A DNA stretch of 64,000 nt from Tenacibaculum sp. SZ-18 (GCF_002813915.1 NZ_CP019335.1:2029777-2093776), one strand, 5' to 3'; positions 8,520 to 19,432 are shown, counted from the first letter of the stretch. Translations and numbers: made by a program. The notes: generated by a model not told the origin, from the letters alone.

Positions 8520-11500
8520 GTGAAACGAACTAACTACATCATTTCTTGGGCACTTTTTGGCATTACATTTTTAGTTTATGCTTTATGCTCATCAGGAACA
8601 ACAACATTTTGGGATAGTCCAGAATTTATAGCATCAAATTATAAATTACAAATCACTCATCCAGCTGGGGCACCTTTCTATACATTGATTTGTAATAGTA
8701 TCATGGGGTTATTTTTCTTTTTGAAACCGGCACTTGTATCGAATTTAATTTCTTCGCTGTTCGGTGCATTAACAGTTCCTTTAATTTATAAAATTACGTT
8801 TCATTTTAGTGAAGGATTATTACAAAACCAAAACAGTAAAATTTCTTTGGTCACTGGGCTTGTTTCTTCATTGTCCTTTGCCTTTTGTAATAGCTTTTGG
8901 ACCGCCTCAACAGAAACTGAAGTGTATACTTTTTCATTCTTCCTGCTAACGTTAATTGTTTGGATTGGTTTTAAATGGGAGGAAACAAAAGACGCAAGAA
9001 CAGAAATAACCTATATCTTATTAATTTTTCTTTTACTAGGAATATCAGTTGGTGTTCATTTAATTAATATTGCTGTTATTATACCGCTCGCATTAATTTT
9101 TACGCACAAGAAATATGGTTTTTCAATAAAACATATTTTCACCGCTATTTTTGTTGGTATATTTTTATTTTTCTTTTTATTGAACTTTGTATTTCAGGGA
9201 ATTATAAAATTATGTTCAGCTATTGATTTTTGGACTGTAAATTCTTTAGATTTTAATGTAAATCAAGGAGCTTTATTTACTTTAATTACTATTTTAGTTT
9301 TATTGATAACAGCAATCTTTGTCACGTTTAAAAATGAAAAAAGAGTTTTGCACTACTTAACTTTAAGTGTATGCATGTTTATAATTGGCTGTAGTAGTTT
9401 TTTGTTTCCTATCATCAGATCTCAAGTAAACACTCCTCTATCCAATACTACAAAAACAGCAAGTGAATTACTGAATTACATTCAAGCGAAACAATTTGGA
9501 GTAGATAAAATTCCTTTAGTAAGAGGGACATCTTTTAATGCTCCATTAGATGCAAGAGAACCTTATACTACAGGAAAAATTCAATATAAATACTTGACTT
9601 CCCAAAAGAAATATGTGGCTATTAATGATCCAAGATTTGAAGTTCCTAATTACGATCGTCGTTTTAATATGTTTTTTCCTAGACTATTTCATAAAAACTC
9701 TATTAATCAAAATGCTTATAAAACTTGGACAACCATTAAAGGAAAACCAATTAAAACCAATTTCAATAACCAAGATATAACTATTTCAAAACCGACATTC
9801 TCGGAAAATGTGGCTTTCTTTTATAATTATCAAGTAAATTGGTTATATCTAAGATATTTATATCATAACTTCATTGGTAAACAAAACGACCTAAAAGCAA
9901 CTGGAGCCATAAAAAATGGAAATTGGATATCAGGATTTAACTTCTTTGATAAATCATTAATTGGAGACACGAAATACATTCCAAAATATTATAACAACAA
10001 AAACAGTAGAAATACCTTCTATTTCTTGCCTTTTTTAATGGGAATTTGGGGACTTTTTCTTCTTAGAAAAAACAAATTATTCTTTAGTGTCTCCTTATTA
10101 TTATTTCTAACATTTGGTATCGGAATAACTTTATATGTTAATCCTGTTCCTCAAAGTTTACTTATTCGTGAACGAGATTATATTTTCGCTGCTTCCTTCA
10201 TTTTCTTTTCTATATGGATTGGTATTTCGGTTATAGGGATATTCAAATCATTAAAATTTATAAAAAAAGAATCCACAAGATTAATAATTACAGCTGTAGT
10301 TACTTTTTTAGCTTCTCCTCTTCAATTGTTTGCTAAAGGCCTGGATAATCAGAATAGAAAACATGATACTTTTGCATATCAATTAGCAAAAACATACTTA
10401 GACTCTTGTCCAGAAAAAACTATTCTCATAACCAATGCAGATAACCTAACATTTCCTTTGTGGTATTTACAAGAAGTAAAAAATTATAGAACGGATATAC
10501 GAGTAATTAATTATGACCAATTAGTTTTAGATTGGTATGTTGAGAAATTGAAGTATAAGATGAATGAATCTGAGCCAGTAAAGACTACTTTATCGGAAAA
10601 ATTTATATCTCAACCTTTTTCGACGGATATTGCTTATAATAAAATAACAAATCAATATTTCAATATTAAAAGTATTGCTTCTTTCTATGATAATCCTCAG
10701 AATAGAATAAAGTATCAAGATAAAGAATTAAACTTTTTCCCTACAGAAAATTTAATATTACCTATACGAAATGTTCCTTATTTCAGTCTTGAAAAAAAAT
10801 TATTAAATCGAAACTTGAATCAAATGGATACATTGCGCTGGCAATATAAAAAGCCAGGATACAGAAAAAATGATATTGCTTTATTAGATATTATTGCAAG
10901 CAATGTAGATTCAAGACCAATTTGTTTTACAGAAATGGGAAACAACAAACATACCGTTGGTTTAAATTCTTATTTGGTAGAAAAAGGATTAGTCAATCAA
11001 TTGATCCCAGTTTCAACATTGAAGGACGAAAATCCTAAAATTGTAAATACAAAAAGTACCTACGAAACTTTAATTCAGAAAACGAATTTCTTAAAACTAA
11101 ACGATTACGAAACCAAAGTAACTGACGAAGCTATAAGTCTTTCTAAAATTATTTTAAGAAGAAAATACTACTTTTTAGCTCAGGCACTAATTGAAGAAAA
11201 AAAGTACAATAAAGCTTTAAGGGTATTAGAGTTTGCCGAGAATCAATTTCCAAATGAAAATATTCCTTACGGAGAGTTTGCATTTGCATTAGGGAAATTA
11301 TATTATCGTTTGAACAAAGTTGAAAACGGATCTTCAATATGTAAAACGGCTATTAATAACATTGAACAGGAAATCAAATGGATGACTTCCTTTAATACTC
11401 CAAATCCTATTATTAACGTTAGACATGCTAATTATCTATTTCAAATATATAGTCAAATGATCAATCAAATGCAACCATTAGATAAAGCATATTTCGAAGA

Positions 11501-11570
11501 AAAATCAATCGACTTAAAGGCTATTCAAAAGCTTTTAAATCGATGGAAAAAGAAAAATTGGCCCTATTAA
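8520..11570 (+). CDS. DUF2723 polytopic membrane protein (GT-C / O-mannosyltransferase-like)
   Basis: 1,016 residues from the GTG at 8520. The N-terminal half is a multi-span membrane region that begins with the DUF2723 signature: a first membrane segment, then FWDSPEFIA with its acidic pair and HPAGAP (residues about 30-55). More spans follow at about 140-310 and 500-570. The remainder is a large soluble part with DNLTFPLWYLQ and a C-terminal helical, TPR-like stretch (LIEEKKYNKALRVLEF). DUF2723 proteins are thought to be lipid-linked-sugar-dependent glycosyltransferases of the inner membrane acting on exported proteins; the substrate here is unknown. An earlier in-frame TTG at 8511 overlaps the -7 promoter element, so the message appears leaderless. 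The methyltransferase follows after 9 bases. A relic of a paralog lies at 4000-4059. Confidence 0.85.
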   Translation: MKRTNYIISWALFGITFLVYALCSSGTTTFWDSPEFIASNYKLQITHPAGAPFYTLICNSIMGLFFFLKPALVSNLISSLFGALTVPLIYKITFHFSEGLLQNQNSKISLVTGLVSSLSFAFCNSFWTASTETEVYTFSFFLLTLIVWIGFKWEETKDARTEITYILLIFLLLGISVGVHLINIAVIIPLALIFTHKKYGFSIKHIFTAIFVGIFLFFFLLNFVFQGIIKLCSAIDFWTVNSLDFNVNQGALFTLITILVLLITAIFVTFKNEKRVLHYLTLSVCMFIIGCSSFLFPIIRSQVNTPLSNTTKTASELLNYIQAKQFGVDKIPLVRGTSFNAPLDAREPYTTGKIQYKYLTSQKKYVAINDPRFEVPNYDRRFNMFFPRLFHKNSINQNAYKTWTTIKGKPIKTNFNNQDITISKPTFSENVAFFYNYQVNWLYLRYLYHNFIGKQNDLKATGAIKNGNWISGFNFFDKSLIGDTKYIPKYYNNKNSRNTFYFLPFLMGIWGLFLLRKNKLFFSVSLLLFLTFGIGITLYVNPVPQSLLIRERDYIFAASFIFFSIWIGISVIGIFKSLKFIKKESTRLIITAVVTFLASPLQLFAKGLDNQNRKHDTFAYQLAKTYLDSCPEKTILITNADNLTFPLWYLQEVKNYRTDIRVINYDQLVLDWYVEKLKYKMNESEPVKTTLSEKFISQPFSTDIAYNKITNQYFNIKSIASFYDNPQNRIKYQDKELNFFPTENLILPIRNVPYFSLEKKLLNRNLNQMDTLRWQYKKPGYRKNDIALLDIIASNVDSRPICFTEMGNNKHTVGLNSYLVEKGLVNQLIPVSTLKDENPKIVNTKSTYETLIQKTNFLKLNDYETKVTDEAISLSKIILRRKYYFLAQALIEEKKYNKALRVLEFAENQFPNENIPYGEFAFALGKLYYRLNKVENGSSICKTAINNIEQEIKWMTSFNTPNPIINVRHANYLFQIYSQMINQMQPLDKAYFEEKSIDLKAIQKLLNRWKKKNWPY

Positions 11571-11579
11571 TTATTGTTT

Positions 11580-12362
11580 ATGTTCTTTTACTCAACAGAA
11601 GTTACCTCATCTCAAATTTCGTCTGATAGCCCATTATTTCAAAGAACTAAAAAGGCCTATGAATTAGTTAAAGATAAAATTCACGGTAATATTTTAGAAA
11701 TTGGACCAGGTGAAGGTTACGGTTTAGAAATTTTATCACAAACTCAAAAAGAACTAAATATATCTGCTGTAGATAAATCTAAATATGCTATTCAAAGACT
11801 AAAGAATAAATTCCCTAACGCGAATGTAATTCAACAGAGAGTTCCACCGCTTTCAAAAATAGCGTCTGATAGTCAAGATTTTGTCATTGCTTTTCAAGTT
11901 ATTGAACATATTAAAAACGATACTTACTTCTTAAAAGAAATTCATCGAGTTTTAAAACCTAATGGAACGTTATTCCTAACAACTCCAAATGCAAATCGTT
12001 CTGTTAGTAGAAATCCATGGCATTACAAAGAATATACTTTTGAAGAATTATTGCAACTAAATAATAGAATTTTTCAAGAATCTAAAGTTAAAGGAATTAC
12101 AGGTTCAGAAGTTGCTATGAATTATTATGAAAAAAATAAAAAATCGGTTGCTAAAATTTTAAAATGGGACATTTTTAAAATAGAAAAACATGCACCTAGA
12201 TTTATTTTAAAACTACCATATGAACTGTTAAACAGATTCAATAGAACTAACTTACTTAAAAAGCATTCTGAAATTATAACCAACATTGATGAAAATAGCT
12301 ATTTTCTTACTGAAGAATGCGATGAAAACACATTAGATTTCTTCTGTGAACTGAAAAAATAG
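11580..12362 (+). CDS. Class I SAM-dependent methyltransferase
   Basis: 260 residues starting at the ATG at 11580 (the TTG 6 bases earlier is less likely). Motif I of Rossmann-fold methyltransferases is ILEIGPGEGYGLEIL (residues about 37-51), followed by AVDKS for the SAM ribose, DFVIAFQVIEHIKND for motif II and FLTTPN at the next strand, as in Methyltransf_11 type enzymes. The N-terminal FFYSTEVTSSQISSDSPLFQR is a pattern I associate with flavobacterial homologs found beside DUF2723 genes. The 9-base gap to the upstream gene indicates one transcript, so it may modify a glycan or lipid-linked intermediate made with that protein. The substrate is not deducible. Confidence 0.8.
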   Translation: MFFYSTEVTSSQISSDSPLFQRTKKAYELVKDKIHGNILEIGPGEGYGLEILSQTQKELNISAVDKSKYAIQRLKNKFPNANVIQQRVPPLSKIASDSQDFVIAFQVIEHIKNDTYFLKEIHRVLKPNGTLFLTTPNANRSVSRNPWHYKEYTFEELLQLNNRIFQESKVKGITGSEVAMNYYEKNKKSVAKILKWDIFKIEKHAPRFILKLPYELLNRFNRTNLLKKHSEIITNIDENSYFLTEECDENTLDFFCELKK

Positions 12363-12390
12363 AGAACACAATATAATTTCAACTTAAAAC

Positions 12391-12418
12391 AAAAAAAGCG
12401 CTCTAACTAGAACGCTTT
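12391..12418. terminator. Bidirectional terminator between methyltransferase and valS
   Basis: Stem AAAGCGCTCT / AGAACGCTTT (with G-U pairing) flanked by A and T runs. It serves the convergent genes on both sides, with the longer T run on the minus strand. Confidence 0.7.
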
Positions 12419-12445
12419 ATAACTTGTATCTTTTAAACTACTAAC

Positions 12446-15082
12446 TTATTTTAAGTTGGCCAAGCTTGCCTTTAATGTTTCAATTTTAGCTACCGCATCA
12501 GCTTCTTTTTTACGTTCATTGGCTACAACTTGATCTGGTGCATTATTTACAAAACGCTCATTAGCTAATTTCTTTTGAACTGATTTTAAGAATCCTTCTG
12601 TATAGTTTAACTCTTCTGTAATTTTCTTTATTTCTTCTTCTACATCAATACTATCAACTGAAATAGGAATAAAATATTCATTTGATTTTACTCTAAATGA
12701 AGCTCCATCAATTTTCTCCTCAACATAAGAAATCTCAGAAGCGTTTACTAACTTCTTGATTACTTCATCATATTCTGTTGTAACAGACTCGTTATTTATA
12801 ACTGACAATTCGATACTTTCTTTAAAAGCAATATTTTTGTCTTTACGAATTGTTCTAATACCTGAAACAACTTCAGTCGCAAAATCAAAATCTGAAATTA
12901 ACTTATCGTCATATTTTGTTAATTCAGGATACTTAGCAACGATTAGTGCCTCCTCTACCGACCTATCAGAAATAGAATGCCAAATCTCTTCTGTAATAAA
13001 TGGCATGAATGGATGTAATATTCTTAAGTTATCTTCAAAAATTGCAATAACCTCGTCATATGTTTTCTTATCTATTGGCTGTTGATAAGCTGGCTTTATT
13101 ATTTCTAATAACCAACCACAAAAATCATTAATAATCAATTTATACATTGTCATTAAAGAATCACTCAACCTATACTTACTATAGTTATCTTCGATACTTT
13201 CTAACGCTTTCTGGAATTTAGCTTTATACCAATCAATTGCTAATTTACTATGCTTTGGTTGTTCTATATCTTCTGAAACCTCCCAAAGTGTAGTTAAATA
13301 AAACGCACTCCAAATTTTATTACTTAATCCTTTTCCTTGCTGACATAAAGCTTCATCGAATAACAAATCATTACCTGCAGCTGAACTTAATAATAATCCA
13401 ACGCGAACACCATCAGCACCAAACTCTTCAATTAATTTTAATGCATCAGGCGAGTTCCCTAATTGTTTACTCATTTTACGACGTTGCTTATCACGAACTA
13501 ATCCTGTTAAATAAACATTCTCAAACGGACGTGCATCTTTGTATTCATAGCCAGCAATAATCATACGAGCCACCCAGAAAAATAAAATATCTGGACCGGT
13601 AACTAGATCATTTGTTGGATAATAATATTTAATTTCTTTGTTTTCAGGGTTTCTTATCCCATCAAATACAGACATTGGCCATAACCAAGAAGAAAACCAA
13701 GTATCTAAAACATCAGGATCTTGTTTTAAATCTTCAGCTGTAATTTCATAATCATTAGTTTTTTTCCAAGCTAACTTTACAGCTTCTTCTTTCGTCTCTG
13801 CAACCACAAAGTCTTCTTTACCATCACCATAGTAAAATGCAGGAATTTGTTGTCCCCACCATAATTGACGAGAAATATTCCAATCGCGGATATTTTCCAT
13901 CCAGTGACGATAGGTATTTTCGAATTTTCGAGGATACAACTTAACATCTCTACCTTCTCCAAAAACAGATTCTAAAGCTGGTTTTGCTAAATCTTCCATT
14001 TTTAAAAACCATTGGTCTGATAATCTTGGTTCGATGACAGCTTTTGTTCTCTCAGAAGTCCCAACTTTGTTTGTATGTTGCTCATTTTTAACTAAGTATC
14101 CTTTTTCTTCTAACTCCTTCGAAATTTCTTTACGAACTACAAAACGGTCTTTGCCTTGATAATGTAAACCGAACGAATTTAAAGAAGCATCTTCATTAAA
14201 AATATCAATTACTTCTAATGCATGCTTATCTCCTAAAACCTTATCATTTTCATCGTGAGCAGGAGTTACTTTTAAACATCCCGTACCAAACTCTAGATCT
14301 ACATAGTCGTCTTCAATAATAGGAATTTCACGATTACATAAAGGAACAATGGCTTTCTTTCCTTTTAAATGAGTATATCTCTCATCCTTTGGGTTAATAC
14401 AAATCGCTGTATCGCCTAAAATAGTTTCTGGACGAGTAGTTGCAATTGTTACTTTCTCATCAGATCCAACGATATCATATTGTAAGTAGTATAAATTACC
14501 TTGACGCTCTTCATAAATAACTTCTTCGTCAGAAAGAGTTGTTTTAGCTTCAGGATCCCAATTTACCATCCTGTATCCACGATAAATTAAACCTTTGTTG
14601 TATAAATCAACAAAAACTTTAATAACCGCTTCACTCATATCATCATCCATTGTAAACTTTGTACGCTCCCAATCACAAGAAGCACCTAATTTCTTAAGCT
14701 GTTCTAAAATAATTCCCCCGTACTTATCTTTCCAATCAAAAGCATGTTTTAAGAATTCTTCTCTTGTAAGGTCATTCTTATTTATTCCTTCTTCCTTTAA
14801 TTTTGCCACTACCTTTGCTTCAGTTGCAATCGACGCGTGGTCAGTACCTGGTACCCAACAAGCGTTTTTACCGAGTAAACGAGCTCTACGGATTAAGACA
14901 TCCTGTATTGTATTATTCAACATATGTCCCATGTGTAAAACACCTGTGACATTTGGTGGTGGAATTACAATCGTATAAGGTTCTCTTTCATCTACTTCTG
15001 AATGAAAATAGTTGTTTTTCATCCAATATTCGTACCATTTGCTTTCTACTTCGTTTGCATTGTATTTCGATGGAATACCCAT
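12446..15082 (-). CDS. valS: Valyl-tRNA synthetase
   Basis: 878 residues, the full length expected for bacterial ValRS. It attaches valine to tRNA-Val in the cytosol. The class I HIGH signature appears as [13 protein letters not shown] near residue 45 and the KMSKS signature as KMSKQ near residue 536. The large editing (CP1) domain sits between them ([18 protein letters not shown]). The anticodon-binding domain and a C-terminal coiled-coil arm ([18 protein letters not shown] onward) follow. ATG start at 15082. A TATTTTTG element on the minus strand (15169-15176) may be its -7 box. Stand-alone gene, convergent with the methyltransferase. Confidence 0.97.
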   Translation of the reverse strand: MGIPSKYNANEVESKWYEYWMKNNYFHSEVDEREPYTIVIPPPNVTGVLHMGHMLNNTIQDVLIRRARLLGKNACWVPGTDHASIATEAKVVAKLKEEGINKNDLTREEFLKHAFDWKDKYGGIILEQLKKLGASCDWERTKFTMDDDMSEAVIKVFVDLYNKGLIYRGYRMVNWDPEAKTTLSDEEVIYEERQGNLYYLQYDIVGSDEKVTIATTRPETILGDTAICINPKDERYTHLKGKKAIVPLCNREIPIIEDDYVDLEFGTGCLKVTPAHDENDKVLGDKHALEVIDIFNEDASLNSFGLHYQGKDRFVVRKEISKELEEKGYLVKNEQHTNKVGTSERTKAVIEPRLSDQWFLKMEDLAKPALESVFGEGRDVKLYPRKFENTYRHWMENIRDWNISRQLWWGQQIPAFYYGDGKEDFVVAETKEEAVKLAWKKTNDYEITAEDLKQDPDVLDTWFSSWLWPMSVFDGIRNPENKEIKYYYPTNDLVTGPDILFFWVARMIIAGYEYKDARPFENVYLTGLVRDKQRRKMSKQLGNSPDALKLIEEFGADGVRVGLLLSSAAGNDLLFDEALCQQGKGLSNKIWSAFYLTTLWEVSEDIEQPKHSKLAIDWYKAKFQKALESIEDNYSKYRLSDSLMTMYKLIINDFCGWLLEIIKPAYQQPIDKKTYDEVIAIFEDNLRILHPFMPFITEEIWHSISDRSVEEALIVAKYPELTKYDDKLISDFDFATEVVSGIRTIRKDKNIAFKESIELSVINNESVTTEYDEVIKKLVNASEISYVEEKIDGASFRVKSNEYFIPISVDSIDVEEEIKKITEELNYTEGFLKSVQKKLANERFVNNAPDQVVANERKKEADAVAKIETLKASLANLK

Positions 15083-15234
15083 TTGGTGTACTTAAAATTT
15101 TAATTATTTACTAAGTTTAGCCGTATTCAACAATATTGAGTATGGCATCATTTTTGAATAATGATGGACAAAAATACAACTATCTATGATGTGATAAAAT
15201 TAGTAGTTGATTTTTTATAACTAAAAATTTATAT

Positions 15235-15242
15235 TAGATTTG
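15235..15242 (+). promoter_or_regulatory. -7 promoter element of the DUF1573 gene
   Basis: TAGATTTG matches the TAnnTTTG consensus and lies 38 bases before the ATG. No good -33 TTTG is visible at the standard distance. Confidence 0.45.
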
Positions 15243-15280
15243 TAATATTAGAGGAAATCCCTAAAACAATTATCAGAATT

Positions 15281-15667
15281 ATGAAAACAATTTTATCATT
15301 CATCGTAATTTGCTTTGTAACTTTAGCGGTAAACGCACAGGAATTTAAGTTTAAAAGTGAGTTAATTAATTATGGAAAAATTACTCAAGGATCAGAAGGA
15401 AAAAGAGTTTTTGAGTTTACAAACGTAGGAGATGCTCCATTAATTATAAGCGAAATTAAATCAACTTGCGGTTGTACAGTACCTAGTAAGCCAGAAAAGC
15501 CAATTATGCCAGGAGAGAAAGGACAAATTGAAGTTTCTTATGATACTAAGAGGTTAGGTGGTTTTTCTAAAGCGATCACAATTTACTCGAATGCCAAGCA
15601 AGAAAGAAAAATGTTAAAGATTAAAGGATTTATTACGAAAGGTGCAGACGCTAAAGGAAAGTCTTAA
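15281..15667 (+). CDS. DUF1573 domain secreted protein
   Basis: 128 residues: a signal peptide (ILSFIVICFVTLAVNAQ) and one DUF1573 domain with the family pattern of FEFTNVGDAPLIISEIKSTCGCTVP, then PGEKGQIEVSYDT and the closing KAITIYSNA. The Ig-like fold (ASPM/Hydin-like) is typical of envelope proteins in Bacteroidota, and the function is unknown. It is likely periplasmic or surface-exposed. Single-gene unit with its own promoter and terminator. Confidence 0.85.
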   Translation: MKTILSFIVICFVTLAVNAQEFKFKSELINYGKITQGSEGKRVFEFTNVGDAPLIISEIKSTCGCTVPSKPEKPIMPGEKGQIEVSYDTKRLGGFSKAITIYSNAKQERKMLKIKGFITKGADAKGKS

Positions 15668-15690
15668 TATATATCACTTCTCGAAAAATA

Positions 15691-15718
15691 AAAAAGAGCT
15701 TAACAGCTCTTTTTTTTT
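15691..15718. terminator. Bidirectional terminator
   Basis: AAAAAGAGCT TAAC AGCTCTTTTT hairpin with a long T run on the plus strand and an A run on the other side. It serves both the DUF1573 gene and the convergent protease gene. Confidence 0.8.
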
Positions 15719-15721
15719 ATC

Positions 15722-17083
15722 TTAAATTCTCTTCTTCAATCTAAATCTGTATTTATACCTCTGCCCTGCCCGTTCTATCTCTAAAGTAATTCTTTTTTCT
15801 GGCCTTTCTTGGAACAAACCATTTATTTGGCTTAAGGTATACGTATAAGCGGGATTCCCATTAATCCTTTTTATTACATCATCTTTTTCTAATCCAACAA
15901 GATATGCAGGAGAACCTTCTAAAACATTACTGACTTTATAAGCTGGTTTAAATCGATAAAAATAACTAGTAACAAATGAAATGGTTTTATTATCAGAAAC
16001 CTCACCACTTCCTAAACCGTCCATTGAGATTGAATTTTGTTTTTCTTTCACTAGCTCCTGTCCATCATAAATAACTGATAAGCCACTCATATTGTAATAA
16101 AACCCTCTTTTTAACGAACCACTCTTTTTAAAAATCACACGTCTTCCTCCATAGTCAAGCCAAACTTTAAATCTTTTTAAAATATTTCCTCCAATACTTC
16201 CATTTCTTAGCCTAAACTGCCTTGCATTTGCCGTTGAAGTCGTATCAAGAAAAGATACAGTTGGATTTTCAATTTTAAATCTTCCCAATTTAAAAGAAGG
16301 TATTTTACTTCTATTTCCATAAATCGTTCCACTTAAACCTTCACCTAAAATATCTCTAAAATACTTTTTAGGTGTTAGAATATCGTTATGAGTTCCTTCA
16401 AAAAACCACAATGCATCACTCCCACCAGAATCTATTAATAGCTTTGTTGGAATTTTTCTATTCCCTAAAGTATCTAACTGAGCGTAAGTATTGATATAAG
16501 GTTTATTTCTGTAAAACTCTAACCTAAATTCTTCACACCTACGACACTTTTTTAGATCATATTTTTTCGGGTTATAAAAGGTTAAATATCTGTTTGCATA
16601 ATCTATCTTAACAATTACATTCTTCAATAGGTCAAATCCAATAATACCATGAATTGTCATGCCCATTTTCGCAGATATATTGAAATTATCTCGTAAAATT
16701 ACATAGAGGTCTTCATTCGGGTTAACTAAATCATTAATTCTAAATCTATTATTTCGGGAAAGTAATGCATCTACAGGATCTCCGCTTCCTAATCCTTTTA
16801 ATTGAATTTTTTCAACATCATTAAGACCTAAACTATCATTTTTACTTAGGTTGAAAAGAATAGTTTTGTTTACTCCTGTGTCTAGAATAAAATTTAGCTC
16901 TTTGTCATTAATTTTTAAAGGAATAATAATGAGATTATTAATCAGCGTGAATTTCACTTTTTGCTTTATATCTTTACTTCCATAAAACTGAAACTTCGAC
17001 TGTGATTGACTCTTAAAAATAACAAGAATAAAAAATAGTGATAGTAATGATTTTCTCAAATTCTGTTTTTTACACTTAAACAA
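15722..17083 (-). CDS. Exported retropepsin-like aspartyl protease with PDZ domain
   Basis: 453 residues. An N-terminal hydrophobic segment (LLSLFFILVIF, ending SQSQS) is a signal peptide. Two aspartyl-protease half sites are visible: FILDTG (residues 65-70) and LLIDSGG around residue 215. Retropepsins normally act as dimers, whereas here two lobes lie on one chain. A PDZ domain closes the protein (EGSPAYLVGLEKDDVIKRING near residue 395). Such proteins are common in Bacteroidota and may trim envelope proteins, but the substrate is unknown. No ATG is available: the frame opens with TTG at 17083 after a stop, and another TTG eight codons later would also keep the signal peptide. Confidence 0.8.
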   Translation of the reverse strand: MFKCKKQNLRKSLLSLFFILVIFKSQSQSKFQFYGSKDIKQKVKFTLINNLIIIPLKINDKELNFILDTGVNKTILFNLSKNDSLGLNDVEKIQLKGLGSGDPVDALLSRNNRFRINDLVNPNEDLYVILRDNFNISAKMGMTIHGIIGFDLLKNVIVKIDYANRYLTFYNPKKYDLKKCRRCEEFRLEFYRNKPYINTYAQLDTLGNRKIPTKLLIDSGGSDALWFFEGTHNDILTPKKYFRDILGEGLSGTIYGNRSKIPSFKLGRFKIENPTVSFLDTTSTANARQFRLRNGSIGGNILKRFKVWLDYGGRRVIFKKSGSLKRGFYYNMSGLSVIYDGQELVKEKQNSISMDGLGSGEVSDNKTISFVTSYFYRFKPAYKVSNVLEGSPAYLVGLEKDDVIKRINGNPAYTYTLSQINGLFQERPEKRITLEIERAGQRYKYRFRLKKRI

Positions 17084-17229
17084 TATACAACCTTATTGTA
17101 GAACTCACTTTTTTTTAAGATAGTTTTAACCATTTCTTTAAATGTTAGGTTAGTTTTTGTGAGTAAAACTAATCTCAAATGAATATAATTTCGGAAATTT
17201 GCGAACTAAACAAACAAAAAAACAAAGGA

Positions 17230-18420
17230 ATGCCTGCAATTTCAAAAAAAGGTAATTTAATGCCTCAATCACCAATACGTAAATTGGTTCCTTTCGCAGA
17301 AAATGCAAAGAAAAATGGAGTTAAAGTTTTTCACTTAAATATAGGACAACCTGATATAAAAACACCTCAAGTTGCTCTAGACGCAGTTAAGAACAATAAC
17401 ATTGAAGTATTGTCTTATGCTCGTTCTGAAGGATCTGAAGTTTACAGAGAAAAACTTTCGAACTACTATGCAAAAAACAATATCAATGTAACGGCTCATG
17501 ATATTATCGCTACCACAGGTGGTTCTGAAGCATTATTATTTACTATAGGAAGTATTACTGATCCAGAAGATGAAATCATAATACCTGAACCGTTTTATGC
17601 GAATTATAATGGGTTTTCAATTGCTTCAGGTGTAAAAGTTGTACCTGTTATTTCTTCAATAGATGACAACTTTGCATTACCTAAAATTGAAGATTTCGAA
17701 AAATTAATTACACCTAAAACGAAAGCTATATTAATTTGTAACCCAGGAAATCCAACAGGATATTTATATAGCAAAGAAGAAATTGAAAAATTAAAACAAA
17801 TTGTTTTAAAACACGACTTATTCTTAATTGCTGACGAAGTTTATCGTGAATTTGCCTATGACGGTGAAGAACATCATTCTGTAATGAAGGAAGAAGGTTT
17901 AGAGCAAAATGCAATTATGATTGATTCTGTTTCTAAGCGATACAGTATGTGTGGTGCTAGAATTGGATGTATTGTTTCTAAAAACAAAGAATTCATTCAA
18001 ACTGCCATTAAATTTGCTCAAGCACGTTTAAGTCCACCGACCTATGCTTTATTAGCTAGTGAAGCTGCTTTAGATACTCCACAAAGTTATTTTGATGATG
18101 TAATTGGGGAATATGTTGAGAGAAGAAATACATTAATCTCCGAATTAAAAAAAATAAGCGGTGTAAAAGTAGCTAATCCAAAAGGTGCATTTTATTGCGT
18201 TGCTGAATTACCAGTAGAAGATTCTGATGATTTTGCACAATGGATTTTAGAAAAATTCCATGACAACAATGAAACTGTTATGGTTGCTCCCGCAAGTGGA
18301 TTTTATTCTACGAAAGGAGAAGGAAAAAATCAAGTTCGTATTGCGTACGTTTTAAACGAAAAAGATTTAAAACGTTCGGTTGAAATTTTGAAATTAGCTT
18401 TAGAGCAATACAACCAATAA
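17230..18420 (+). CDS. Pyridoxal-phosphate aminotransferase, class I/II
   Basis: 396 residues from the ATG at 17230, which follows AAAGGA at close range and fits the family N-terminus (PAISKKGNLMPQSPIRKLVPFA). An ATG at 17179 would add 17 unlikely residues. Fold-type I markers: ATTGGSEAL for cofactor phosphate, NPGNPTGYLYS, then DEVYREF, and the Schiff-base lysine K236 in SVSKRYSMCGARIG. It resembles the aspartate/aromatic aminotransferase family, and the exact amino acid cannot be told from sequence alone. murB follows after a single base, so the two are cotranscribed. Confidence 0.9.
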   Translation: MPAISKKGNLMPQSPIRKLVPFAENAKKNGVKVFHLNIGQPDIKTPQVALDAVKNNNIEVLSYARSEGSEVYREKLSNYYAKNNINVTAHDIIATTGGSEALLFTIGSITDPEDEIIIPEPFYANYNGFSIASGVKVVPVISSIDDNFALPKIEDFEKLITPKTKAILICNPGNPTGYLYSKEEIEKLKQIVLKHDLFLIADEVYREFAYDGEEHHSVMKEEGLEQNAIMIDSVSKRYSMCGARIGCIVSKNKEFIQTAIKFAQARLSPPTYALLASEAALDTPQSYFDDVIGEYVERRNTLISELKKISGVKVANPKGAFYCVAELPVEDSDDFAQWILEKFHDNNETVMVAPASGFYSTKGEGKNQVRIAYVLNEKDLKRSVEILKLALEQYNQ

Positions 18421-18421
18421 A

Positions 18422-19432
18422 TTGAATATTCAGGAAAATATATCATTAAAGAAATATAATACGTTTGGCGTTAATGTAAATGCCAAGCGTTTTATTTCTG
18501 TAGATTCAGTATACAAATTGCAACAACTTTTAAAAGATGAAAAGGATTTATTCCTTTTATCTGGAGGAAGTAATATGCTGCTAACAAAAAATATAGAAAA
18601 GTTAGTTGTTCATTTAAACATCAAAGGAATTTCAATTGACAAAGAAGATGACAATTTTGTTTATTTAACTGTTAACGCAGGAGAAAATTGGCACGAATTT
18701 GTATTATGGTCTATTGAACAAGGATACGGAGGAATTGAGAACTTATCTTTAATTCCTGGAAATGTAGGTACTTGTCCTATTCAAAATATTGGAGCTTATG
18801 GTGTCGAAGTTAAAGATACTATCACTAAAGTTGAAGCTATTGAAATTGAAACGAATAAACTAGTATCATTTTCGAATGAAGATTGTGCTTTTGGCTACAG
18901 AAACTCGGTTTTTAAAAATGATGCCAAAGGAAAATATATAATTACATCTGTAGGATTTCAATTATCTAAATCAAAACATAAACTGAATACTTCTTACGGA
19001 GCTATCGAGAAAGAATTGAGTAAAAGAAATATTCAAAACCCTTCACTTAAAGATATCTCAGATGCTGTCATTGCAATAAGACAGTCGAAACTTCCCGACC
19101 CAAATGAAATTGGAAATAGTGGAAGTTTCTTTAAAAATCCAATAATTTCTATTGAGCTTTTTCATGAACTTAAGAGTAAATACCCAACTCTTCCAAGTTA
19201 TCCAGTATCTGATAGTGAAGTAAAGATTCCTGCAGGTTGGCTCATAGAACAATCGGGGTTTAAAGGTAAACGTTTCGGTGAATATGGTGTTCATGAGAAA
19301 CAAGCACTTGTTCTGGTAAATTATGGCAATGCCAATGGTGAAGAAATTTATCAACTTGCTCAACACATACAAAATACTGTTAAAGAGAATTTTAAAATTG
19401 GTTTAGAAATTGAAGTTAATATTATCCGTTAA
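18422..19432 (+). CDS. murB: UDP-N-acetylenolpyruvoylglucosamine reductase
   Basis: 336 residues. MurB reduces UDP-GlcNAc-enolpyruvate to UDP-MurNAc with NADPH and FAD, the second committed step of peptidoglycan precursor synthesis in the cytosol. Visible are the opening NISLKKYNTFGV, the FAD-binding LSGGSNML (residues about 40-47), IPGNVGTCPIQNIGAYG, the CAFGYRNSVFK loop with the conserved Tyr typical of the longer E. coli-type enzymes, the catalytic-serine region GNSGSFFKNP, and IPAGWLIEQSGFKG. The start is TTG, one base after the stop of the aminotransferase; no ATG fits. Confidence 0.95.
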   Translation: MNIQENISLKKYNTFGVNVNAKRFISVDSVYKLQQLLKDEKDLFLLSGGSNMLLTKNIEKLVVHLNIKGISIDKEDDNFVYLTVNAGENWHEFVLWSIEQGYGGIENLSLIPGNVGTCPIQNIGAYGVEVKDTITKVEAIEIETNKLVSFSNEDCAFGYRNSVFKNDAKGKYIITSVGFQLSKSKHKLNTSYGAIEKELSKRNIQNPSLKDISDAVIAIRQSKLPDPNEIGNSGSFFKNPIISIELFHELKSKYPTLPSYPVSDSEVKIPAGWLIEQSGFKGKRFGEYGVHEKQALVLVNYGNANGEEIYQLAQHIQNTVKENFKIGLEIEVNIIR

